Shown here piece after piece: positions 1 to 7,938 of a DNA stretch of 64,000 nucleotides. This DNA comes from Bradyrhizobium guangxiense (lineage in GTDB: Bacteria; Pseudomonadota; Alphaproteobacteria; Rhizobiales; Xanthobacteraceae), in NCBI RefSeq assembly GCF_004114915.1, contig NZ_CP022219.1:6726501-6790500 (forward strand), in the 5' to 3' direction. How positions within the stretch are numbered: position 1 is the first letter of the stretch; every line of letters begins with the position of its first letter. Under the pieces are notes generated by a model. It worked only from the letters and a program-made list of their open reading frames with translations, searched no databases and was not told where the DNA came from. A program made the position numbers and the translations under genes.

Positions 1-363
1 GACGATTACAAGGGCGTTGCAAAATTCCTGACCTTCCTCTCCGACACCGATCGTCAGGTCTACATCCACAAGGCCTCGGGCTATCTGCCGATCACCAAGG
101 CGGCTTACGAGAAGGCCAAGGCCGAAGGCTTCTACAAGGACCAGCCCTATCTCGAGACCCCGCTGCTCGAGCTGACCAACAAGGAGCCGACCGAAAACTC
201 GCGTGGTCTGCGCCTCGGCAACATGGTCCAGCTGCGTGACGTCTGGTCGGAAGAGATCGAGCAGGCGCTCGCCGGCAAGAAGACCGCCAAGCAGGCGCTG
301 GATGCGGCCGTCGAGCGCGGCAACACCATGCTGCGGCAGTTCGAAAAGACCGCCGTAAAGTAA
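1..363 (+). CDS. ugpB: sn-glycerol-3-phosphate ABC transporter, periplasmic binding protein (C-terminal part)
   Basis: The reading frame is open from base 1 and ends in TAA at 361-363, giving the last 120 residues of a family-1 extracellular solute-binding protein. The piece is hydrophilic and helix-rich ([20 protein letters not shown]), which fits the C-terminal lobe of UgpB. The identification rests mainly on context: ugpA, ugpE and ugpC follow directly on the same strand. In the periplasm the protein would capture glycerol-3-phosphate or glycerophosphodiesters and deliver them to UgpAE. The N-terminus and signal peptide lie outside the window. A strong hairpin follows the stop codon. Confidence 0.85.
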   Translation, partial: DDYKGVAKFLTFLSDTDRQVYIHKASGYLPITKAAYEKAKAEGFYKDQPYLETPLLELTNKEPTENSRGLRLGNMVQLRDVWSEEIEQALAGKKTAKQALDAAVERGNTMLRQFEKTAVK

Positions 364-370
364 GACGATC

Positions 371-400
371 AGCGGCAGGCCGTCAAAGCGGCCTGCCGCT
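371..400 (+). terminator. Hairpin between ugpB and ugpA (attenuator or mRNA-stabilising stem)
   Basis: AGCGGCAGGCCG (371-382) and CGGCCTGCCGCT (389-400) form a perfect 12-bp stem with a 6-nt loop. No U-run follows. Stems after the binding-protein gene of ABC operons commonly lower expression of the downstream permease genes or protect the upstream mRNA. That is the likely role here, since ugpA starts only 11 bases later. Confidence 0.6.
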
Positions 401-410
401 CCGGGGCATC

Positions 411-1292
411 ATGCAAAAGCAAGCCATTTTCCAATCCAAGCTGTTGCCTTACGCGCTGGTTGCGCCGCAGCTCGCGGTCGTCCTGATTTTCTTCTACTGG
501 CCGGCCCTGCAGGCCGTGATCCAGTCCTTCCTGCTGCAGGACGCTTTCGGCCTGTCGACCAGCTTCGTCTGGTTCGATAATTACGTCGAGCTGTTCAGGG
601 ATGCCGCTTATTTCGAAGCGATCCTGCGCACCTTCTTCTTCTCGTTCGCCATCGCCGCGTCGTCGCTGTCCTTTGCGCTGCTGCTCGCCGTGATGGCGGA
701 CAAGCCGCTGCGCGGCTCGATGCTCTACCGGACGCTCCTCATCTGGCCCTATGCGGTGGCTCCGCCGGTGGTCGGCGTGCTCTGGATCTTCATGCTGCAT
801 CCGTCCCTCGGCGTGCTCTCGCGCTACCTGCGCGCCCTCGGCATCGACTGGAATCCGTTGCTCGATGGCGATCAGGCCGCAACGCTGATCATCATCGCCG
901 CCGCCTGGAAGCAGATCTCCTACAATTTCCTGTTCTTCCTCGCCGGCCTGCAGAGCATCCCGAAGAGCGTGCTCGAGGCCGCCGCGATCGACGGCGCGCG
1001 CCCGATGCGGCGGTTCTGGACCGTGACCTTCCCGCTGCTGTCCCCGACCATCTTCTTTCTCCTGGTCGTCAACATCGTCTATGCCTTCTTCGACACCTTC
1101 GGCATCATCGACACCATGACCCGCGGCGGGCCCGGCAAGTCGACGGAGACGCTGGTCTACAAGGTCTATTCCGACGGTCTGCTCGGCGGCAATCTCGGCA
1201 GCTCGGCGGCGCAATCGGTGATCCTGATGATCATGGTCATCGTGCTGACGGGAATCCAGTTCCGCTTCGTCGAACGCAAGGTGACGTACTGA
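411..1292 (+). CDS. ugpA: sn-glycerol-3-phosphate ABC transporter permease UgpA
   Basis: This 293-residue inner-membrane permease has about six hydrophobic segments, the first at about residues 12-35. A MalF-type EAA loop ([14 protein letters not shown]) near residue 190 is where the ATPase docks. The start [10 protein letters not shown] and the blocks [16 protein letters not shown] and [19 protein letters not shown] closely resemble E. coli UgpA as I remember it. It forms the channel with UgpE, powered by UgpC. The ATG is 47 bp after ugpB, and its TGA shares one base with the ugpE start (TGATG), so the two are probably translationally coupled. Confidence 0.93.
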   Translation: MQKQAIFQSKLLPYALVAPQLAVVLIFFYWPALQAVIQSFLLQDAFGLSTSFVWFDNYVELFRDAAYFEAILRTFFFSFAIAASSLSFALLLAVMADKPLRGSMLYRTLLIWPYAVAPPVVGVLWIFMLHPSLGVLSRYLRALGIDWNPLLDGDQAATLIIIAAAWKQISYNFLFFLAGLQSIPKSVLEAAAIDGARPMRRFWTVTFPLLSPTIFFLLVVNIVYAFFDTFGIIDTMTRGGPGKSTETLVYKVYSDGLLGGNLGSSAAQSVILMIMVIVLTGIQFRFVERKVTY

Positions 1293-2140
1293 TGGTCGAG
1301 GAAGAGGGCTTCCGGCGCTACGTCGCCCATTTCATCCTCTGGATCGGGATCGCGATCGTCGCGTTCCCCGTCTACATCGCGATCATCGCTTCGACCCAGG
1401 AGAACGCGCTGATCGCGAACGGGCAGATGTCCCTGCTGCCGGGCGGTCATTTCTTCGAGACCTACTACCAGACGATCTTCGTCGGCACGAGCGGCTCGAC
1501 CCGCGAGCCGGTCGGCAACATGATGCTGAACTCGCTGGTGATGGCGCTGATGATCGCGGTCGGCAAGATCGCGATCTCGATCATCTCGGCCTATGCGATC
1601 GTGTATTTCCGCTTTCCGTTCCGGATGCCGATCTTCTGGCTGATCTTCATCACCCTGATGCTGCCGGTCGAGGTGCGCATCTATCCGACCTACAAGATCG
1701 TCGCCGACCTGCACATGCTCGACAGCTATGCGGGCCTGGCGCTGCCGCTGATCGCCTCGGCCACGGCGACGCTGCTGTTCCGCCAGTTCTTCATGACCGT
1801 GCCGGACGAGCTATTGGAAGCCTCGCGCATCGACGGCGCCGGCCCGTTGCGCTTCTTCTGGGATACGCTGCTGCCGCTGTCGCGCACCAACATGGCGGCG
1901 CTGTTCGTGATCCTGTTCATCCTCGGCTGGAATCAATATCTCTGGCCGCTGCTGATCACCACGCGCGACGACATGCAGACCATCCAGGTCGGCATCCGCA
2001 AGATGATCACCACCACAGACGCGCTGACCGAATGGCCGATCGTGATGGCGACCGCCGTGCTGGCCATGCTGCCGCCGGTGTTCGTCGTCGTTGTCATGCA
2101 GAAATTGTTCGTGCGCGGACTGGTCGAGACCGAGAAGTAA
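1292..2140 (+). CDS. ugpE: sn-glycerol-3-phosphate ABC transporter permease UgpE
   Basis: This 282-residue permease is the second half of the UgpAE channel. It has an N-terminal hydrophobic segment at about residues 12-33, several later ones, and the EAA loop LLEASRIDGAGPLRFF at about residues 173-188. The length is typical for UgpE/MalG-type subunits. The start overlaps the ugpA stop by one base. The ugpC gene begins 13 bp downstream, completing a ugpBAEC operon. Confidence 0.93.
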   Translation: MVEEEGFRRYVAHFILWIGIAIVAFPVYIAIIASTQENALIANGQMSLLPGGHFFETYYQTIFVGTSGSTREPVGNMMLNSLVMALMIAVGKIAISIISAYAIVYFRFPFRMPIFWLIFITLMLPVEVRIYPTYKIVADLHMLDSYAGLALPLIASATATLLFRQFFMTVPDELLEASRIDGAGPLRFFWDTLLPLSRTNMAALFVILFILGWNQYLWPLLITTRDDMQTIQVGIRKMITTTDALTEWPIVMATAVLAMLPPVFVVVVMQKLFVRGLVETEK

Positions 2141-2153
2141 CAAGTGAGTTTTC

Positions 2154-3242
2154 ATGGCTAATGTCACCCTGCGCAATGTCCGCAAGACCTATCTCGGCGG
2201 CTTCGAGGCCATCAAAGGCGTCAATGTCGATGTCGGCGACGGACAGTTCTGCGTGCTGGTCGGACCAAGCGGCTGCGGCAAGTCGACCTTGCTGCGCATG
2301 GTCGCTGGCCTCGAGACCGTCACCGGCGGCGAGATCGACATCGGCGGCAAGGTCGTCAATCAGGTCGAGCCCGCCGATCGCGACATCGCGATGGTGTTCC
2401 AGAACTACGCGCTCTATCCGCATATGAGCGTCTACAACAACATGGCCTACGGCCTGCGCAACCGCGGCATGGCCGAGGCCGAGATCAAGCCCCGCGTCGA
2501 GGAAGCCGCGCGCGTGCTCGAGCTGTCGGCGATGCTGGAGCGCAAGCCGCGCCAGCTCTCCGGCGGCCAGCGCCAGCGCGTCGCGATGGGCCGCGCCATC
2601 GTGCGGCAGCCGAAGGTGTTCCTGTTCGACGAGCCGCTGTCGAATCTCGACGCCAAGCTGCGCATCGCGATGCGGGTCGAGATCCGCAAATTGCAGCGCC
2701 GGCTCAACACGACGTCGATCTACGTCACCCACGACCAGCTCGAGGCGATGACGCTCGCCGACATTCTCGTCGTGATGAACGGCGGCCAGGTCGAGCAGGT
2801 CGGCAATCCGCTTGATATCTACGAGAGGCCGGCGACCACCTTCGTCGCCTCCTTCATCGGCGCGCCGCCTATGAACTTGATGTCGACGCGCCCGGAGGAG
2901 ATCCGGTCGCAGCTCGCCGGCAGCAACGCAGCAGACGCCGGCATCCTCGGCATTCGCCCGGAAGATTTCGTCATCACCGACCAAACCCCGGCCGGCGGCG
3001 TCGCCTTGCCGCTCACCGTCGAGGCGATCGAGCGCGTCGGCGCCGAAACCTTCGTCTACGGCTCGCGCGAGCAGGAAGACCAGCGCGTCGCCGCCACCCC
3101 CGGCGAGCTGCCGCCGGGCGAGGTCATCGTCCGCATCCCCGGAACCGAGGCCCCCGCCATCGGCGCAAGAATCCGGGTCGCGGCGGTACGGGCCAAGCTG
3201 CATCTGTTCAGCGCCGACGGCCGGAAGCGGCTCGAAGCCTGA
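2154..3242 (+). CDS. ugpC: sn-glycerol-3-phosphate ABC transporter ATPase UgpC
   Basis: This 362-residue cytoplasmic ATPase energises UgpAE. It carries Walker [10 protein letters not shown] (residues 37-45), signature LSGGQRQRV (about 135) and Walker B VFLFDEP (about 155), then the MalK-type C-terminal OB-fold regulatory domain (about 240-360; [10 protein letters not shown]). The size is normal for the MalK/UgpC family. Within that family only the operon neighbours separate UgpC from other sugar importers, and they fit the ugp assignment. Confidence 0.92.
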   Translation: MANVTLRNVRKTYLGGFEAIKGVNVDVGDGQFCVLVGPSGCGKSTLLRMVAGLETVTGGEIDIGGKVVNQVEPADRDIAMVFQNYALYPHMSVYNNMAYGLRNRGMAEAEIKPRVEEAARVLELSAMLERKPRQLSGGQRQRVAMGRAIVRQPKVFLFDEPLSNLDAKLRIAMRVEIRKLQRRLNTTSIYVTHDQLEAMTLADILVVMNGGQVEQVGNPLDIYERPATTFVASFIGAPPMNLMSTRPEEIRSQLAGSNAADAGILGIRPEDFVITDQTPAGGVALPLTVEAIERVGAETFVYGSREQEDQRVAATPGELPPGEVIVRIPGTEAPAIGARIRVAAVRAKLHLFSADGRKRLEA

Positions 3243-3479
3243 GCATTCAGGGGACCGATCGACAAAACTGCGAAAACAACCCCATGCACAGTAGAGGGGG
3301 CTCTGTTTTCGTTGGAGAAATTTGCTTCGAAAATCGTCGCACCGATACCCGTCGTTCAGCGCCGCCCAATTGCCGACGGGGCGTTCGGAGACATGGCTGA
3401 CACGTACGCCATGGCAAACTGGACGGGCGCGGCCGACATGGGCCCATCCACAGCCTCCCGGCTACGTCCTTGAACCACA
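3243..3479. other. Non-coding stretch upstream of the Hsp20 leader
   Basis: No convincing gene is visible. A minus-strand reading frame at 3247-3507 has no recognisable domain and the composition of a non-coding frame. The hsp20 promoter should lie in this region, but I could not pick a defensible -35/-10 pair. Confidence 0.5.
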
Positions 3480-3566
3480 ACAGGGATATGCCCATATTGC
3501 TGATCAAGGGGTGCCGCGTGCGGGCCCTGATGCACCAAAGTCGCTTCTGCGAGGACTTTGTAAACT
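3480..3566 (+). promoter_or_regulatory. ROSE-type RNA thermometer in the hsp20 5' UTR
   Basis: The final hairpin is CAAAG (3536-3540), UCGCU (3541-3545), loop UCUGCG (3546-3551), AGGA (3552-3555), CUUUG (3556-3560). The Shine-Dalgarno AGGA pairs with U(C/U)GCU leaving one bulged G, the defining feature of ROSE elements, and the flanking CAAAG/CUUUG is perfectly complementary. An upstream hairpin, GGTGC (3510-3514) with GCACC (3532-3536), fits the multi-stem layout; it shares base 3536 with the last stem. The ATG follows 6 nt later at 3567. ROSE elements block translation of rhizobial small heat-shock genes at normal temperature and melt on heat shock. The 5' boundary is approximate. Confidence 0.85.
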
Positions 3567-3992
3567 ATGTCTCGTGTTCCAACGTTATCCAGTCCGTTCC
3601 TGCTGGGCTTCGACGAGATTGAGCGCGTGCTCGATCGCGTCGTCAAAGGCGCCGACGGCTACCCTCCCTACAATATCGAGAGGTGTGACCGCACGGACGG
3701 CCAGCCCGAGCGCTTACGCATCACGCTGGCGGTCGCCGGATTTACGCGCGACCAACTCGATGTAACCATTGAGGAAAACCAGCTCGTGATCCGCGGGCGG
3801 CAGCAGGACGACAAGACCCGGCAATACATCCATCGCGGCATCGCCGCGCGCCACTTCCAGCGCACCTTCGTGCTGGCGGAGGGGATGCTGGTGCTGGGTG
3901 CGGATTTGAAGAACGGGCTGTTGTCGATCGATCTGGCCCGGCCTGAACCGGAGCGGATCGTTAAGACAATCGCTATCAATGAGCACGAATAA
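3567..3992 (+). CDS. Small heat-shock protein, Hsp20/alpha-crystallin family (IbpA-like)
   Basis: This 141-residue ATP-independent holdase binds unfolding proteins in the cytoplasm. The alpha-crystallin domain spans roughly residues 35-130 (LRITLAVAGFTRDQLDVTIE, LVIRGRQ, RGIAARHFQRTFVLAEGM), preceded by a short N-terminal arm with the rhizobial class A pattern SPFLLGFDEIERVLDRV. Translation is probably controlled by the ROSE hairpin covering its Shine-Dalgarno. A DUF1150 gene follows after 50 bp, a pairing seen repeatedly in rhizobia. Confidence 0.95.
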   Translation: MSRVPTLSSPFLLGFDEIERVLDRVVKGADGYPPYNIERCDRTDGQPERLRITLAVAGFTRDQLDVTIEENQLVIRGRQQDDKTRQYIHRGIAARHFQRTFVLAEGMLVLGADLKNGLLSIDLARPEPERIVKTIAINEHE

Positions 3993-4028
3993 TGGAACGA
4001 GTAGCGGACTCGACCGCTTAGTGTTCCA
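3993..4028 (+). promoter_or_regulatory. Two-tier hairpin in the hsp20-DUF1150 spacer
   Basis: TGGAAC (3993-3998) pairs with GTTCCA (4023-4028), and inside it AGCGG pairs with CCGCT around a 6-nt loop. The structure ends exactly where the purine-rich ribosome-binding region of DUF1150 begins (AGAGGAG, about 4028-4034). It could be an RNA processing or stability element, or a second translational control. The structure is seen; the role is inferred. Confidence 0.5.
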
Positions 4029-4042
4029 GAGGAGTCGAGACC

Positions 4043-4315
4043 ATGAGTGAAGGTCACGTTGCGTTCGAATATGAAGCCAAGAACGTCTCTCCGGAGACGC
4101 TGGCAACCCTCGGCGAAGGCCATATCGCCTATGTGAAGCAGATCCGTTCCGAGGACGTACCGGACCTGTTCCCCGAGGCGCCCAAGATTGCGCCGGGTCT
4201 CAAGCTGTTCGCGCTCCACGCCGCCGACGGCACGCCGATCATGCTGACCGACAGCCGCGAAGCCGCGATCGCCAACGCCTGGAGCAACGAGCTGCAAGCC
4301 GTGAGCGTGCACTAA
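4043..4315 (+). CDS. DUF1150 family protein
   Basis: This 90-residue acidic, soluble protein matches the alphaproteobacterial DUF1150 family in length and in motifs such as HIAYVKQIRSEDV and GLKLFALHAADGTPIMLTDS. Its molecular function is unknown. The position directly after hsp20, a spacer shorter than 60 bp and a terminator after it point to co-transcription with the heat-shock gene and possibly a role in proteostasis. The ATG at 4043 has AGAGGAG about 8 nt upstream. Confidence 0.88.
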   Translation: MSEGHVAFEYEAKNVSPETLATLGEGHIAYVKQIRSEDVPDLFPEAPKIAPGLKLFALHAADGTPIMLTDSREAAIANAWSNELQAVSVH

Positions 4316-4346
4316 GCGCACGCGTCGCACGAAGAGAGTTTCCAGC

Positions 4347-4374
4347 GGGCATGCCTTCTTGCGAAGGCGTGCCC
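4347..4374 (+). terminator. Terminator after hsp20-DUF1150
   Basis: GGGCATGCCTTC (4347-4358) pairs with GAAGGCGTGCCC (4363-4374): 12 pairs including one G-U, with a 4-nt loop. GTTCTCATTT follows. It lies between convergent genes and probably ends the heat-shock operon. Confidence 0.7.
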
Positions 4375-4426
4375 GTTCTCATTTGAGCCATGGCGTGCCT
4401 GCGATGCGGCACAACCGCAGCGCGTT

Positions 4427-5467
4427 TCAGCGTTCACCCCGCATCAACGCCCGCAGGATGTCCGGCTTCCAGGTTTGACGCGCGCTGTCGAAGGCGGCGA
4501 AGTCATGGTCGAACTGCCAATAGCCCCACGCCCAGCCAAGCCGCTCCGCGCTTCGCGCCACGAACGACAGATATCTCGTTCGTGCTTCGGCCGGAGCGGC
4601 CTCGTAGACGCCGAACTCGCCGAGATAGATCGGGCGCTTCTCCCGTTGGGACCAGAGCCGAATCTTCTCGAAATCGGCGCGAGCCTTACGTTCGTCCTCC
4701 GGAGAGCCCCAATCAAGTGGCCCGAGTCGCGAGAAGGTCGGCGACCACGGTGCTCCCTGATGGGTGAAGCGTAGCGGCGCGTAATAGTGGAACGTGACGA
4801 TGAGGTTTCGGTCGGCGGGCGGCAGGATCAGATCCTCGACCGGCATGTCATCGACGTTGAGAACCGCTGCAATGACCGTCCGCCCGGGGTTGGTGGCGCG
4901 GATGATGCCGAGACACTCGTCCAGAAGGACGTTCCAGCCGGCCGATGTCATCTGTCCGCCCGGCTCATTGAGCACCTCGAAGATGAGCGTCGGGTATCTT
5001 CCGGCATAGCGCGCGGCGATTTGCGTCCAGAACGCTTTCAGTTTCTCGGCGCATCCGGAGACGTCACGCTGACAGACATGGGTATCGTGCTCGTCGAGGA
5101 CAGGGATGAGGTTCCGGGCGAGCACTTCCTCGATCACAGCGTCGAGGCGCTTCAAGACGGCTTCATCCAGCAGATTCCCCGGTCCCATGAACTTGAAGCC
5201 GAAGAAGTTGATGCGGACGTGCGAGAAGCCGGCGTTTCTGATCGCGGTGAGATTGTCGAGACGAAACGGCGCGTCCTGGCCGCCCTCCCAGATGCCGTCA
5301 TAGCCAAGAACGTTGATGCCTCGTCCCAATCCGCCCGAGATGCGTGCGGCGCCCTGCCCGGCTGCGGCGGCTTGAGAGCAGATGGCGAGGATGGATATCG
5401 CCACGGCGAGACCGAAAGTCGCCGACCAGCGGGCGCAGGCCCCATTCATCCTGATTGCATCCATCAT
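4427..5467 (-). CDS. Secreted glycoside hydrolase family 5 (cellulase-like)
   Basis: This 346-residue predicted exported glycosidase has a signal peptide over about residues 14-37 (LAVAISILAICSQAAAA). The GH5 acid/base Glu is in FEVLNEPGG (about residue 168) and the nucleophile Glu in PIYLGEFGVYEA (about 283). Other fold blocks are RGINVLGYDG, HVRINFFGFKF and VTFHYYAPLRFTHQ. It probably cleaves a beta-glucan, either the cell's own exopolysaccharide or a plant polymer. The start chosen is the ATG whose ATGA overlaps the stop of the upstream polymerase-like gene; an upstream extension is possible but less likely. The pairing suggests trimming or length control of a secreted polysaccharide. Confidence 0.85.
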   Translation of the reverse strand: MMDAIRMNGACARWSATFGLAVAISILAICSQAAAAGQGAARISGGLGRGINVLGYDGIWEGGQDAPFRLDNLTAIRNAGFSHVRINFFGFKFMGPGNLLDEAVLKRLDAVIEEVLARNLIPVLDEHDTHVCQRDVSGCAEKLKAFWTQIAARYAGRYPTLIFEVLNEPGGQMTSAGWNVLLDECLGIIRATNPGRTVIAAVLNVDDMPVEDLILPPADRNLIVTFHYYAPLRFTHQGAPWSPTFSRLGPLDWGSPEDERKARADFEKIRLWSQREKRPIYLGEFGVYEAAPAEARTRYLSFVARSAERLGWAWGYWQFDHDFAAFDSARQTWKPDILRALMRGER

Positions 5468-6753
5468 TGCTGCAGGCCCTGCTGGGGCACCGGCCTGCAC
5501 GTCGCGAAGAAGAATGCGACGAGAAGCACCGAGGTGAACATCGTCGAACGCAGGAACATCGTTTCCGTGAAATTCGATTGAAAGCTCAGGACCACGAAGC
5601 CGAGGATGAGAGCGCAGTGGCCGCGATCAATCGACCGCGTGGCGATCAGATACAAGACCTTTTCCGAGAACAGATAGACGCTCGCAGCGAACAGCACGTA
5701 GCCCAGGAATCCCGTTTCGATGGCGACTGCGATGTAGCCGCTATGATAATTGTCGAGCACCCAGCCATGGTTCTGGTTGAAATAGTCGTATATCGGCGCG
5801 CGCGTCCAGAACCCGTTAATGCCGAAGCCCAGCAGAGGCGCATCGTTGAAATGGCTGATGGCGTACTGCCAAATGAAGGTCCGCTCCGTCAGATCGATTG
5901 TGGTTTCGCCGATATGGATGGAATCGTAACCCGTCACGTAGAAGTACAGAAACAGCACGGCCGCAAGAATGCACATGATGAATGGCAGCACCGCATAGAT
6001 TTTCATGCAACGAATCGACCACATCGAGGTCAGGAGCAACCCACACGCGGCAAATGCGACGGCGCCGGCCCCACGCGATTCCGAGGCGATGACGCACGTC
6101 GAGGCCAGGAGAAACATTGCGAGAAAAATGGTCCATCCCTGTCCCGTCATCTTCCGATAGCAGGCAAAGAACATCAAATAGGCACTGATGAACCCGAGCG
6201 TCTGCTTGGATTCGTAGATTCCCTGCCACTGCCCATTGTGCATCCAGCTGTCGTCGACGCCGATCTCGGGCACGAAGATCGCAACCAACGTCGAGGCGGC
6301 GACCAATATGAAGAGCCCCAGCGCCGTCGATCCCGTGATCTCGTCGATGTCGATCCGCGTGATGAGGCAGTATGCACCGAAGGTCGTGACCACGAGGGCC
6401 GCGCTCTTCATGATCGCTGCGGCGGACAGATTGGTCCAGAGAACGGAAACGGCCGCGAGCGCATAGAATGCGACCAGCGCGATGAGATCGGGATTGGGCT
6501 GCACGCGCATGCGTGGACGCACGAAGGCACTGGCGTAGATCAGGATGACCCACATCAGGAGCGCAACGGCCTGTTGCACGTAGCTCCATTCGGCGCGAAG
6601 CAGCGCGGGGTGGAAGACACCCATCGACGCAATCACATTGACCGTGATCGAGCCGCGCATCACGTTTCTGGCCAGCTTTTCCACCCCGACGCTGGGCGCT
6701 TCCCAGATCGCAGTTTCGTCCACCTCGGAATCGTCGGTGTGCAGGCTGCTCAT
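5464..6753 (-). CDS. O-antigen ligase / exopolysaccharide polymerase family membrane protein (ExoQ/WaaL-like)
   Basis: This 429-residue polytopic inner-membrane protein has about ten hydrophobic segments and a large periplasmic loop at about residues 290-350 (LLGFGINGFWTRAPIYDYFN, LDNYHSGYIAVAIETGFLGY), the hallmark of the Wzy_C family. Members join lipid-linked glycans to lipid A core or polymerise exopolysaccharide repeats. The adjacent GH5 gene, overlapping by ATGA, favours an ExoQ-like polymerase over a ligase, but sequence alone does not decide. The start overlaps by ATGA a poorly recognisable upstream reading frame. Confidence 0.82.
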   Translation of the reverse strand: MSSLHTDDSEVDETAIWEAPSVGVEKLARNVMRGSITVNVIASMGVFHPALLRAEWSYVQQAVALLMWVILIYASAFVRPRMRVQPNPDLIALVAFYALAAVSVLWTNLSAAAIMKSAALVVTTFGAYCLITRIDIDEITGSTALGLFILVAASTLVAIFVPEIGVDDSWMHNGQWQGIYESKQTLGFISAYLMFFACYRKMTGQGWTIFLAMFLLASTCVIASESRGAGAVAFAACGLLLTSMWSIRCMKIYAVLPFIMCILAAVLFLYFYVTGYDSIHIGETTIDLTERTFIWQYAISHFNDAPLLGFGINGFWTRAPIYDYFNQNHGWVLDNYHSGYIAVAIETGFLGYVLFAASVYLFSEKVLYLIATRSIDRGHCALILGFVVLSFQSNFTETMFLRSTMFTSVLLVAFFFATCRPVPQQGLQQ

Positions 6754-7088
6754 GAGCTGACCGCCTGAAGCACCGCGAATCTTTCCTCACCGCGGATCAC
6801 GAGCGCCTTCGCACGCGCGACGTTCCCGGGACCCGCGCCGCCAGCCGGCCTCAATTCGCTCGGCGTCACTTCGAGCAAATGCGCGGTCCGGATCGAGCGA
6901 TATCGATGAACGGCCGTTCGTCGCCGGCGGCAATGCCACCACTGAATGGACCGCTTGGGCCTGTCGCAAGGTGCAGAGCTGTTCGACGCCGCCCTGCCGC
7001 CGGGTATCCGCCGGTCGAGGCCTGGCCCCCAGAGCCGCTCTCTCGCCGCGGCCGCGAGGCGCAACGGCGTCATTCCATTCCCAGTCAC
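6750..7088 (-). other. Possible small or decayed reading frame upstream of the O-antigen-ligase-type gene
   Basis: A 112-codon frame ends in TGA sharing ATGA with the downstream start, the same coupling as the next gene pair. The C-terminal half (AKALVIRGEERFAVLQAV) looks protein-like. The N-terminal half is Arg/Ala/Pro-rich, as in a shadow frame, and no family is recognised. It may be the remnant of a longer glycan gene or simply chance. The low support is why it is not called a CDS. Confidence 0.25.
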
Positions 7089-7252
7089 GTCCGTTCAGTC
7101 CACAACTTCGAACGGCTCTTAGCGGATTTTGGCGCCGCCCAATGTGCCGTGCGTCTCAAGCGGGAAGATTTTCGTACCTTCTACCTTTGAGATCAAGGCG
7201 ACATGACGGGACGCTGCCCGCATAATCCTTACCAGGCGAGAAGGACGGAACG
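7089..7252. other. Intergenic remainder between ptsN and the polysaccharide genes
   Basis: With the uncertain frame before it, this makes about 500 bp (6754-7252) lacking a confident gene. I see no tRNA, clear terminator or insertion-sequence end. The segment 7120-7200 is locally less GC-rich and could hold a minus-strand promoter for the O-antigen-ligase/GH5 pair. Confidence 0.3.
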
Positions 7253-7714
7253 TTACGCCGCGGTGGCCGGCGGTAGCGCCAGCACCGAATAGATCGCCTG
7301 GGCGTCGCGGGAGGCGCGGAGCTTCTTGGCAATGTCCTGGTCGCGCAGCAGGCGGGCGATGCGGGCGAGCGCCTTGAGGTGGTCGGCTCCGGCGCCTTCG
7401 GGGGCGAGCAGCAGGAAGACGAGATCGACCGGCTGGCCGTCCATCGCCTCGAAATCAATCGGGCGGTCGAGCCGTGCGAACAGGCCAAAGATCTTTTCGA
7501 GCTTGGGCAGCTTGCCGTGGGGGATGGCAACGCCATAGCCGACCGCGGTGGTGCCGAGCTTCTCCCGCTGCAGCAGCACCTCGAACACCGAGCGCTCATT
7601 CTGCCCGGTCAGCTCGGCGGCCTTGGCCGCGAGCTCCTGCAAGGCCTGCTTCTTGCTGTTGACCTTCAATGCCGGGAGAATCGCCTCGGGTGCGACCAGA
7701 TCGGTAATCGGCAT
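7253..7714 (-). CDS. ptsN: PTS IIA-like nitrogen regulatory protein PtsN (EIIA-Ntr)
   Basis: This 153-residue cytoplasmic phosphocarrier is the terminal acceptor of the nitrogen PTS (PtsP-NPr-PtsN), a regulatory branch that does not transport sugar. The phosphorylatable His is residue 66 in GVAIPHGK, and the EIIA fold shows in FEVLLQREKLGTTAVGYG and VFLLLAPEGAGADHLKALA. It lies at the 3' end of the minus-strand series lptC-lptA-lptB-rpoN-hpf-ptsN, the usual alphaproteobacterial arrangement. About 220 bp with a stem-loop separate it from hpf, so it may also be transcribed independently. Confidence 0.95.
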   Translation of the reverse strand: MPITDLVAPEAILPALKVNSKKQALQELAAKAAELTGQNERSVFEVLLQREKLGTTAVGYGVAIPHGKLPKLEKIFGLFARLDRPIDFEAMDGQPVDLVFLLLAPEGAGADHLKALARIARLLRDQDIAKKLRASRDAQAIYSVLALPPATAA

Positions 7715-7904
7715 GGAAGGTTTCCGAGGTGAATTAGACCGTCAGGTTCCGAATTGGCCGGCTTGGAAAGAAACCACGCCGGGCCGGCGCAAGAAGGTGA
7801 AGCAGGAGGAGGACTTAGCCCCGATCCTGATGTGGGGCGCTTCTACTCCAACGCAATCCCGGTGCCAACTGCCGCGTACGGCTTTGCCCCGGTCATTGTT
7901 AAGG

Positions 7905-7930
7905 CCGGGGATCATACGGGGGCTCCCCGG
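7905..7930 (-). terminator. Stem-loop downstream of hpf
   Basis: CCGGGGA (7905-7911) and TCCCCGG (7924-7930) are perfectly complementary, just past the hpf stop and before ptsN. No U-run follows, so it is either a weak or factor-dependent terminator or an mRNA 3'-end stabiliser. Confidence 0.35.
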
Positions 7931-7938
7931 TTTCGGCC

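Noticed and set aside
3247..3507. 86-codon minus-strand frame before hsp20
   Set aside because: No recognisable domain; overlaps the hsp20 upstream region and the first part of the ROSE leader.
5455..6768. 437-codon plus-strand frame opposite the O-antigen-ligase-type gene
   Set aside because: It is rich in Arg, His, Asp and Glu as expected for an antisense shadow of a hydrophobic gene, and the minus-strand frame has clear membrane segments and family motifs.
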